Under the pieces are notes generated by a model that searched no databases, had not been told where the DNA came from, and worked only from the letters and a program-made list of their open reading frames with translations. A stretch of 5,121 nucleotides of DNA from an uncultured Desulfohalobiaceae bacterium. GTDB lineage: Bacteria > Desulfobacterota > Desulfovibrionia > Desulfovibrionales > Desulfonatronovibrionaceae. The position numbers were made by a program, and so were the translations under genes. Shown here one piece after another: positions 1 to 5,121 of the stretch. The stretch covers positions 1 through 5,121 of the forward strand of contig CAJXJU010000130.1 of NCBI GenBank assembly GCA_913055195.1. The letters are read 5' to 3'. Each line of letters opens with the position of its first letter. Within the stretch, counting starts at the first letter, position 1.

Positions 1-139
1 CAGAGGCCAGGAATTTGAGGATTTTGAGGAAGACCTCTTTGTCAGTGTCAGTAATGGGCAGTCCCTGGAGCGCTGTTCTGGAGATGACGTGATAGACAGC
101 GGGCTGGTCAGTGACAAGCATTCTGGGAATACGTGGCAT
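1..139 (-). CDS. RAYT / IS200-like transposase, N-terminal part (cut by left edge)
   Basis: On the minus strand an ATG at 139-137 opens a frame that stays clear to the window edge (46 codons). It begins MPRIPRMLVTD and continues with AVYHVISRTALQG, followed by a TDTDKEVFLKIL stretch. This matches the N-terminal pattern of the REP-associated tyrosine transposase / transposase_17 family (basic MPRxPR start, then a YHVxxR strand, then a D-x-x-F helix). The family belongs to the HUH single-strand transposases related to IS200/IS605; members bind short palindromic repeats and are usually single-copy genes rather than active insertion sequences. The start is supported by a strong AGGAGGT site seven bases upstream. 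The catalytic HUH histidines and the tyrosine would lie beyond the left edge, so I cannot tell whether the gene is intact. It is divergent from the LUD gene. Family assignment rests on the N-terminus only. Confidence 0.72.
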   Translation of the reverse strand, partial: MPRIPRMLVTDQPAVYHVISRTALQGLPITDTDKEVFLKILKFLAS

Positions 140-165
140 GACAGATACCTCCTGTAGTATATAGT
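138..165 (+). promoter_or_regulatory. Weak sigma-70-like promoter candidate for the LUD-dnaE operon
   Basis: ATGACA (138-143) and TATAGT (160-165) each differ from the consensus by one base and are separated by 16 bases. If used, transcription would start near 172, giving a leader of about 140 bases that carries the tandem 15-mer. The pair overlaps the start codon and ribosome binding site of the divergent transposase gene. A perfect TTGACA at 275-280 has no -10 at a proper distance. This is pattern matching only; the true promoter may lie elsewhere. Confidence 0.2.
147..153 (-). promoter_or_regulatory. Ribosome binding site of the transposase gene
   Basis: The minus strand reads AGGAGGT here, seven bases before the ATG at 139. 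It is a near-perfect Shine-Dalgarno sequence and fixes the start of the divergent transposase frame. Confidence 0.7.
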
Positions 166-225
166 AAGGTTGAAGTTGAACTGAGGATTAAAGGAAAAGA
201 AAGGAGTTGTCAAGTCATTTCTCCT

Positions 226-255
226 GTCCCACTGTCAGTCGTCCCACTGTCAGTC
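226..255. repeat. Perfect tandem duplication of a 15-base unit
   Basis: The unit GTCCCACTGTCAGTC occurs twice, at 226-240 and 241-255, without a mismatch or gap. Each unit contains ACTGTCAGT, a short dyad (ACTG / CAGT around one central base). The repeat lies between the divergent transposase and LUD genes, upstream of the preferred LUD start. It may be a binding site, a RAYT-linked repeat or a chance replication-slippage duplication. The duplication is certain; the role is unknown. Confidence 0.9.
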
Positions 256-297
256 TTGTCATGTCCGATAATATTTGACATATTGACTCAACTTTTT

Positions 298-305
298 GGG
301 AGGAG
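298..305 (+). promoter_or_regulatory. Ribosome binding site that fixes the LUD gene start
   Basis: GGGAGGAG ends seven bases before the ATG at 313. This favours that codon over the TTG at 256, which would add 19 residues unlike the family, would be read through this site, and has no comparable site in front of it. Confidence 0.7.
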
Positions 306-312
306 AGAGGAT

Positions 313-963
313 ATGAAACATTATTTAGAAAGCTACTGGGAAATAAAGTTAAGGAATGTGCAGGAGGCTCTTGAAGCCAATAATTTCGAGGTGTTCCTGG
401 CAGGTGGCCCTGATGAAGCCAGAGAAATAGTCATGCAGAAAATCTTGCCGACAATAAATCCTGCCTCCATTTCCTGGGGAGGGTCCAGAACTTTTAGGCA
501 AACCGGCCTTTATGATGAATTGAAAAATTCAGGTATAGAAATCATTGATACGTATGTAAAAGGTATGACCAGAGAGGAGGTGATGGAACTTCGGCGCAAA
601 GCTCTCCTGGTGGATTTATATGTCACAGGTACTAACGCCATAACTGAAGACGGTTTTCTGGTAAATCTGGATATGATTGGGAACAGGGTTGGCGCAATTA
701 CTTTTGGGCCGAAGTTTGTTCTGGTTCTGGCTGGTAGAAACAAGATTGTGCCTGACTTTGATGCTGCTGTAAGCCGTATTAAAGGATATGCTGCCCCTGC
801 CAATGCCATGCGTCTTGGTAAAAAAACTCCCTGTACTAAGACCAGTTCCTGTCATGATTGTAAGAGTGAAGATCGCATTTGTAATGTCTGGACAATAACA
901 GAGAAGTCTTTTCCTAAAGGAAGGATAAAAGTAGTTCTTATCAATGAGGATCTGGGGCTTTAG
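313..963 (+). CDS. LUD-domain protein (LutC/YkgG-like) with C-terminal cysteine cluster
   Basis: The protein has 216 residues from the ATG at 313. A frame to the TTG at 256 exists, but the ribosome binding site and the family-like MKHYLESYWEIKL start favour 313. It is a stand-alone LUD (DUF162) protein. Visible hallmarks are the GGSRT loop (residues 57-60), the TGTNAITEDGFLVN segment (105-118), GNRVGAITFGP (123-133) and a hydrophobic FVLVLAG strand (135-141). LUD domains occur in the LutC and LutB proteins of the lactate-oxidising LutABC complex. Single-domain relatives like this one are often labelled lactate utilisation protein without direct proof. Near the C-terminus are four cysteines (174, 180, 183, 190; spacing C-x5-C-x2-C-x6-C), which could bind an Fe-S cluster or another metal; that is inference. 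No signal peptide or membrane segment is visible, so it is probably cytoplasmic. No lutA or lutB partner is in the window. It ends four bases before dnaE. Family is secure, function is not. Confidence 0.85.
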   Translation: MKHYLESYWEIKLRNVQEALEANNFEVFLAGGPDEAREIVMQKILPTINPASISWGGSRTFRQTGLYDELKNSGIEIIDTYVKGMTREEVMELRRKALLVDLYVTGTNAITEDGFLVNLDMIGNRVGAITFGPKFVLVLAGRNKIVPDFDAAVSRIKGYAAPANAMRLGKKTPCTKTSSCHDCKSEDRICNVWTITEKSFPKGRIKVVLINEDLGL

Positions 964-967
964 TTAA

Positions 968-3900
968 ATGGCCGGATTTGTTCATCTACATTGTCATACA
1001 GAGTATAGTTTGCTCGATGGGGCGATCAGGCTCAAGGACCTATGTGCCAGGGCAGTAGATTTTAAGATGCCTGGTGTAGCCATTACTGATCATGGCAACC
1101 TTTTTGGCGCGGTTCTGTTTTATACCACAGCCAAAGATTTTGGTTTGAACCCCATTATAGGCTGTGAAGTTTATGTGGCTGAAGATCATACGAAGAAGTC
1201 TCAGGAACGTTATCATTTAGTGCTTCTGGCAGAGAATAAAACAGGCTATCATAATCTTATCAAGATTGTTACCAAAGGCTGGCTGGACGGATTTTATTAT
1301 AAGCCACGCGTGGATAAAGAGATTTTAAAAAAATATAGTGATGGGCTTATTGCCCTTTCTGCCTGTTTGCATGGAGAAGTCCAGTATAAATTGCAAAAGC
1401 AGGGATTTGAAGCTGGACTTGGTGCTGCCAGAGAATATGAACATATTTTTCCGGGTAGGTTTTATCTGGAAATGCAGGCCAATGGAATTAAAGAGCAGGA
1501 AGAAGTTAATATCAAGCTTCAGGAGATGGCCCAAAAAACAGGTCTTCCTCTGGTGGCCACCAATGATTGTCATTATTTAAACAAAGACGATGTTGAAGCT
1601 CATGATATCTTACTCTGCATCCAGACCAATTCAAAAGTGAATGATCAGGGGAGGATGCGCTTTGATACTGATGAGCTTTATTTTAAATCTCCTGAAGAGA
1701 TGGAGAGGGCTTTTAAAGATTGTCCACAGGCTCTGGAAAATGTGGAGGAGATTGCCAGAAGATGTCAGGTGGAACTTGAGCTGGGCAAACATCATTTTCC
1801 AGTTTACACCCTGCCTGAAGGAGTGACACTGGAAGATGAGTTTGTTCGTCTGAGCAGAGAGGGGTTAAAACAAAGGCTAAAAGATTTGCCTTATGAGGTG
1901 GATGAACAAAAGTACTGGCAGAGATTGGAACAGGAACTTGAGGTTATCTGTCAGAAGGGTTTTGCTGGCTACTTTTTGATAGTTCAGGATTTTATCAATT
2001 GGGCCAAAGCACACTCCATACCTGTAGGGCCAGGCAGAGGTTCGGCAGCAGGAAGTCTGGTGGCCTACGCACTGAAAATCACCAATCTTGATCCCATCAA
2101 GTATAAACTTCTTTTTGAGCGTTTTTTAAATGTAGAGCGCACCAGCCTGCCAGATATTGATGTTGATTTCTGCTATGAGCGGAGAGAAGAGGTTATTCGC
2201 TATGTAACTGAAAAGTATGGTGAAGATAGTGTAGCCCAGATTACCACCTTTGGTACCATGAAGGCCAAGGCCGTTGTCAGAGACGTGGCCAGAGCCATGG
2301 GGATTAGTTTGGCTTTAGCAGACAAGATAGCCAAGCTTATTCCAGACGAATTAAAAATGACCATAGACAAGGCTCTGGAAATGGAGCCTGATTTAAAAAA
2401 AATGGTGGAGGAAGATGAACGTATAGCCAGGCTCATGGATATTTGCCGGCGTCTGGAAGGACTGGCCAGACATGCTTCCACCCATGCTGCCGGCATTGTT
2501 ATCTCTGACAGGCCTATGGCTGAATATCTTCCTTTGTACCGGGGGAAAAAGGGTGAAGTTGTTACCCAGTTTGATATGAAGCGGGTGGAAAAGGTGGGGC
2601 TGATTAAATTTGACTTCCTGGGCCTTAAAACTCTGACTGTTATAAGTGATACATTAAAACTAGCCCGGCAGGGAGGAAAAAAAGTTCCTGACATGGACAA
2701 ACTCCCTCTGGACGATAAAAAGACTTTTGCCCTTCTTTGCGCTGGCGAGACAGACGGTGTGTTTCAACTGGAAAGTTCTGGTATGCGCAATGTCTTAACT
2801 GATCTAAAGCCCAATTGTTTTGAAGATATTATTGCTCTTCTGGCTTTGTATCGGCCAGGGCCCCTGGAAAGCGGGATGGTCAATGATTTTATCCGTCGTA
2901 AGCACGGACAAACACCAGTTGAGTATCCTCACCCTGCTCTGGAGCCTATCTTAAAAGAAACCTACGGAGTTATTCTTTATCAGGAACAGGTCATGCAGAT
3001 AGCTGCTGTGCTGGCCAACTATTCTCTGGGTGATGGCGATATTTTGCGTCGGGCTATGGGTAAAAAAGAACCAGCAGTTATGGCCGCGCAGAGATCCAAA
3101 TTCATGCAGGGAGCAAGAGAAAACAATGTTCCAGAAGAAGTAGCTGAGCATATTTTTGATTTGATGGAAAAATTTGCCGGTTATGGCTTTAATAAGTCCC
3201 ACAGCGCTGCTTATGCCCTTATTTCCTATCAGACTGCCTATTTAAAAGCCCACTATCCAGTGGAGTTCATGGCAGCAACAATTACGTCGGAGATAAATAA
3301 TACAGACAAGGTTATTGCTCATATTAATGCCTGTCGAGAGATGGGTATTGATGTGCTTCCTCCAGATATTAATCACAGCCATTACTTTTTTAGCGTTGAA
3401 AATGATAAGATGCGTTTTGGCCTGTCAGGCGTAAAAAATGTCGGCCAGTCTGCCATTGAAGATATTGTGCAGGAAAGGGAGAAAAATGGGCCTTACACCA
3501 GTTTGCTTAATTTTTGCGAGCGGGTAAATCTTAGAAAAGTCACCAAAAGGGTCATTGAGATGCTTATTAAAAGCGGGGCCATGGACTGTCTGGGGTGTAG
3601 CCGCAAAGGACTTCTGGCTGGCATGGACAAAGTAGTGGCCAGGGCCCAGCAAAAGGCCAAACGCAAGAGCAAAGGCCAATTATCGTTTTTAAGTCTGGTT
3701 CAAAAAGAGTCTGATTCTTTGCCTGGTCTGGGTATTGATTGTCCTGAAAATGAGATGGAGGAATTTAGTGATGAAGAAAAATTAAAGCTGGAAAAGGAGG
3801 CCCTGGGGTTATACTTAAGTGGGCATCCTTTGCTTCCGTATAAGGATGGCATAAAACGATTGGGCTTGCATGAACTGCAACAATGTAGAGACCTGCCTGC

Positions 3901-4459
3901 CAATACAGAAGTGCAATTGGCTGTCATGGTAGTGGGCAGGAAAGAGCATATTAATAAGAAAGGCGAAAAAATGGCCTTTTGTCAGATCGAAGATTTAACT
4001 GGCAGCGCGGAAGTGACATTTTTCGCAGATGTTTACGCTCAGGCTAAAAATATCCTTGCCAGTGAAGAGCCACTTTATCTTAAAGCCAGAATTAGTGCTT
4101 ACGAAGGGTTGCAGGCAGGCGAAAGTGATGGCGAAGAACAGGATAGACCCAGGCAAATAAAACTTCTGGGCCAGAATGTGCAATATTTGCAGGATGCTAT
4201 TAATAATGACCATCGCCCCATAAGTATTGTCATAGATATAACTCAAAAAGAGGAAGATAACGAGATCGGGGTGTTGACGGGGTTAAAAAAAATTATAGAG
4301 AAGTATCCGGGTCAGGTGCCGGTACAGCTTTTGTTGATGGGCGAGGATTTTGAATGCAAATTGCAACTTGGCCCTGAATTTGGGGTGAGTCCCTGTCAGA
4401 AATTTTGGGCCGAAGTGAAGGCAATGACGGAAGAAGAAAGGATGAAGGATGAGGGATGA
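968..4459 (+). CDS. dnaE: DNA polymerase III alpha subunit (replicative polymerase)
   Basis: This is the catalytic subunit of the replicative polymerase, which extends DNA at the fork as part of the Pol III holoenzyme. At 1163 residues it matches the E. coli protein (1160). In order it shows: an N-terminal PHP domain (about 4-280) starting VHLHCHTEYSLLDG; the polymerase core with the PVGPGRGSAAGS loop (352-363); catalytic aspartates D396 and D398 in LPDIDVDF and D549 in KFDFLGL; HASTHAAG (502-509), YRPGPLESGM (628-637), YQEQVMQ (671-677) and YGFNKSHSAAYA (739-750); a helix-hairpin-helix (GLSGVKNVG, 818-826); a likely beta-clamp motif QLSFL (904-908); and an OB fold (about 980-1065) before the C-terminal domain. 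PHP ligands H8, H10, D17, H42, E67, H83, C133, D200 and H202 all appear present, unlike the degenerate E. coli domain. The ATG at 968 is required because the HxH motif follows at once. Its ribosome binding site is weak (GGGG at 954-957), so translation may be coupled to the LUD gene. The last residues are encoded by a heptamer repeat. Confidence 0.98.
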   Translation: MAGFVHLHCHTEYSLLDGAIRLKDLCARAVDFKMPGVAITDHGNLFGAVLFYTTAKDFGLNPIIGCEVYVAEDHTKKSQERYHLVLLAENKTGYHNLIKIVTKGWLDGFYYKPRVDKEILKKYSDGLIALSACLHGEVQYKLQKQGFEAGLGAAREYEHIFPGRFYLEMQANGIKEQEEVNIKLQEMAQKTGLPLVATNDCHYLNKDDVEAHDILLCIQTNSKVNDQGRMRFDTDELYFKSPEEMERAFKDCPQALENVEEIARRCQVELELGKHHFPVYTLPEGVTLEDEFVRLSREGLKQRLKDLPYEVDEQKYWQRLEQELEVICQKGFAGYFLIVQDFINWAKAHSIPVGPGRGSAAGSLVAYALKITNLDPIKYKLLFERFLNVERTSLPDIDVDFCYERREEVIRYVTEKYGEDSVAQITTFGTMKAKAVVRDVARAMGISLALADKIAKLIPDELKMTIDKALEMEPDLKKMVEEDERIARLMDICRRLEGLARHASTHAAGIVISDRPMAEYLPLYRGKKGEVVTQFDMKRVEKVGLIKFDFLGLKTLTVISDTLKLARQGGKKVPDMDKLPLDDKKTFALLCAGETDGVFQLESSGMRNVLTDLKPNCFEDIIALLALYRPGPLESGMVNDFIRRKHGQTPVEYPHPALEPILKETYGVILYQEQVMQIAAVLANYSLGDGDILRRAMGKKEPAVMAAQRSKFMQGARENNVPEEVAEHIFDLMEKFAGYGFNKSHSAAYALISYQTAYLKAHYPVEFMAATITSEINNTDKVIAHINACREMGIDVLPPDINHSHYFFSVENDKMRFGLSGVKNVGQSAIEDIVQEREKNGPYTSLLNFCERVNLRKVTKRVIEMLIKSGAMDCLGCSRKGLLAGMDKVVARAQQKAKRKSKGQLSFLSLVQKESDSLPGLGIDCPENEMEEFSDEEKLKLEKEALGLYLSGHPLLPYKDGIKRLGLHELQQCRDLPANTEVQLAVMVVGRKEHINKKGEKMAFCQIEDLTGSAEVTFFADVYAQAKNILASEEPLYLKARISAYEGLQAGESDGEEQDRPRQIKLLGQNVQYLQDAINNDHRPISIVIDITQKEEDNEIGVLTGLKKIIEKYPGQVPVQLLLMGEDFECKLQLGPEFGVSPCQKFWAEVKAMTEEERMKDEG

Positions 4460-4468
4460 AGGATGAAA
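4441..4468 (+). repeat. Heptamer repeat (GATGAAG-like, four units) across the dnaE stop codon
   Basis: Four consecutive seven-base units read GATGAAG, GATGAGG, GATGAAG and GATGAAA. The dnaE stop codon (TGA, 4457-4459) lies in the third unit, and the final dnaE residues MKDEG come from the first two and part of the third. Related purine-rich sequence continues in degenerate form to about 4520, with AGGATGGATG, AAGGAGGAAGGATGAAGG and similar pieces, and supplies the queD ribosome binding site and start codon. A seven-base unit is not a multiple of three, so gain or loss of a copy would change how dnaE ends. Confidence 0.85.
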
Positions 4469-4500
4469 AGGGAAGAATAATGGCGGGAGGATGGATGCGG

Positions 4501-4507
4501 AAGGAGG
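4501..4507 (+). promoter_or_regulatory. Ribosome binding site that supports the queD start at 4512
   Basis: AAGGAGG ends four bases before the ATG at 4512. The spacing is short but usable. The in-frame ATG at 4491 has a GGAGG directly abutting it (4486-4490), which is too close to function well, so 4512 is preferred. Confidence 0.55.
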
Positions 4508-4511
4508 AAGG

Positions 4512-4913
4512 ATGAAGGGGAAAGAAGAGAGATCTGGAACCTGGTTTTTACGGGTGAGGGCGGACTTTAGTGCGTCTCATCAGTTAAGGCATTATGGTGG
4601 TAAATGCGAAGCCTTGCATGGCCACAATTTTCAGGTTGAAGTTGAGGTTTGTGGTAAGGATCTCGATTTTGAGACTGGTATTTTAATTGATTTTAAAATA
4701 TTGAAGCAGCATTTGCAGACTGTTCTGGATAAACTTGATCATAAACATCTAAATGATCTTGATGAGTTTCGAGAAGATAATCCGTCTTCTGAGCTTCTGG
4801 CGAAATTTATTTTTCAACAGATGAAGAAATTGCTCGCTGGAGAGAGAGTGAAACTTTCTTATGTTATGGTGGCAGAGAAAAATAGTTCTATGGCTTTTTA
4901 TCGGGAGGATTAA
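4512..4913 (+). CDS. queD: 6-carboxy-5,6,7,8-tetrahydropterin synthase (QueD, PTPS family)
   Basis: The enzyme converts 7,8-dihydroneopterin triphosphate to 6-carboxytetrahydropterin, an early step in making the 7-deazaguanine precursor of queuosine in tRNA. The 133-residue protein shows the family's zinc ligands: H23 in FSASHQL, and H36 and H38 in the C-x3-HGHN motif. C32 of that motif is the expected catalytic cysteine; the C-x3-HGH form indicates QueD rather than the PTPS-III type, which has Glu there. Further matches are GILIDF (56-61), LDHKHLND (75-82, with the D76/H77 relay pair), NPSSELLA (90-97) and E122 in VAEKN, which binds the pterin in relatives. The start is uncertain: an ATG at 4491 would add MDAEGGR. 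Either start leaves a charged N-terminal extension longer than usual, encoded partly by the purine-rich repeat. It follows dnaE by 52 bases and precedes dtd by two. No other queuosine gene is in the window. Confidence 0.93.
   Translation: MKGKEERSGTWFLRVRADFSASHQLRHYGGKCEALHGHNFQVEVEVCGKDLDFETGILIDFKILKQHLQTVLDKLDHKHLNDLDEFREDNPSSELLAKFIFQQMKKLLAGERVKLSYVMVAEKNSSMAFYRED
4903..4909 (+). promoter_or_regulatory. Ribosome binding site that supports the TTG start of dtd
   Basis: GGGAGGA overlaps the end of queD and lies six bases before the TTG at 4916. No ATG or GTG lies at a better position that keeps the conserved N-terminus, so this site decides the unusual start. Confidence 0.65.
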
Positions 4914-4915
4914 AT

Positions 4916-5121
4916 TTGCGCGTTTTATTGCAAAGGGTAAAAAGAGCTACGGTATCTGTAGATGGCAAGACTGTCTCCAGTGTAGGAAAAGGAATCCTGG
5001 CTTTTGTTGGCTTTGCCAGACAGGATACAGAACTATATTCTTCCAGGAGTCGCCTGCAAAAAGTCAAAACTCGCAATTTACAGCTAGCGGGGACAGGCGA
5101 ACGACTAATGATTTCAAATGG
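4916..5121 (+). CDS. dtd: D-aminoacyl-tRNA deacylase, N-terminal part (cut by right edge)
   Basis: The enzyme removes D-amino acids (classically D-Tyr) wrongly attached to tRNA, and also Gly from tRNA-Ala. The frame from the TTG at 4916 is open to the window edge (68 codons plus two bases). Its start, RVLLQRVKRATVSVDG (residues 2-17), and then VGKGILAFVGFARQDTE (23-39) match the DTD N-terminus (MRxVxQRVxxAxVxVDG, then IGxGLLvLlGv). A TTG start is needed because the family's first residue falls exactly there. The catalytic SQFTL segment and the Gly-cisPro motif used for chiral proofreading lie beyond the window. Residues 46-68 (RLQKVKTRNLQLAGTGERLM) look more divergent than the usual K-x-x-x-LRIF region, though the alignment still holds. 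It begins two bases after the queD stop, so the two are almost certainly translated together. Confidence 0.9.
   Translation, partial: MRVLLQRVKRATVSVDGKTVSSVGKGILAFVGFARQDTELYSSRSRLQKVKTRNLQLAGTGERLMISN

Noticed and set aside
156..161. TATACT on the minus strand as a -10 box for the transposase gene.
   Set aside because: Transcription would start within the ribosome binding site, and no -35 match lies at the right distance.
202..225. AGGAG ... CTCCT as a hairpin upstream of the LUD gene.
   Set aside because: Only five pairs around a long loop, with no T-run; too weak to call a regulatory structure.
275..303. Perfect TTGACA at 275-280 as a -35 box.
   Set aside because: At 16-18 bases downstream there is only G-rich ribosome binding sequence, and a start there would fall on or after the LUD start codon.
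256..312. TTG-started N-terminal extension of the LUD protein (19 residues).
   Set aside because: It begins right at the end of the tandem repeat, lacks a good ribosome binding site, does not look like the family N-terminus, and the ATG at 313 has a strong site at proper spacing.
510..855. Minus-strand frames opposite the LUD gene.
   Set aside because: They overlap each other and a clearly recognisable gene, and their translations resemble no family I know.
2200..2700. Long open frame of 166 codons on the minus strand within dnaE.
   Set aside because: It is wholly opposite a highly conserved part of the polymerase, has a low-complexity Ser-rich composition typical of antisense shadows, and shows no recognisable domain.
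4460..4511. Possible terminator between dnaE and queD.
   Set aside because: The gap is almost purely purine on one strand, so it cannot form a stable hairpin, and there is no T-run.
4491..4511. ATG at 4491 as the queD start.
   Set aside because: Its GGAGG abuts the codon with no spacer, and the extra MDAEGGR comes from the purine-rich repeat and has no family counterpart; it is kept only as an alternative.

Overview
The window looks like a piece of a Gram-negative bacterial chromosome of middling G+C. It carries the replicative DNA polymerase gene dnaE in a compact run of same-strand genes. The DnaE1-type polymerase of about 1160 residues, the stand-alone LUD-domain protein and the RAYT-type transposase gene together suggest a sulfate-reducing deltaproteobacterium (Desulfovibrionales-like). 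That placement is an inference from gene character, not from a search.

Layout. Positions 1-139 (minus strand) hold the first 46 codons of an IS200-like/REP-associated tyrosine transposase, cut by the left edge. Positions 140-312 are a divergent intergenic region with a perfect tandem duplication of 15 bases (226-255) and at best a weak promoter. Positions 313-963 encode a LUD-domain (LutC/YkgG-like) protein with four cysteines near its C-terminus. Positions 968-4459 encode the complete DNA polymerase III alpha subunit, DnaE (1163 residues), with all polymerase aspartates and an apparently complete set of PHP metal ligands. Positions 4460-4511 are a short purine-rich gap containing part of a heptamer repeat that begins inside the end of dnaE. 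Positions 4512-4913 encode a QueD-type 6-carboxytetrahydropterin synthase. From 4916 to the right edge runs the start of a D-aminoacyl-tRNA deacylase gene (dtd) with a TTG start.

The four plus-strand genes are separated by 4, 52 and 2 bases, and no terminator-like hairpin is visible between them, so they are probably co-transcribed. Their functions (replication, queuosine precursor synthesis, removal of D-amino acids from tRNA, and an uncharacterised redox-type protein) do not form one pathway. The cluster reads as a housekeeping operon.

I see no clear new system. The points most worth a second look are the intact PHP metal site in DnaE, the heptamer repeat that contains the dnaE stop codon, the tandem 15-mer beside the transposase gene, and the link between the LUD gene and dnaE.
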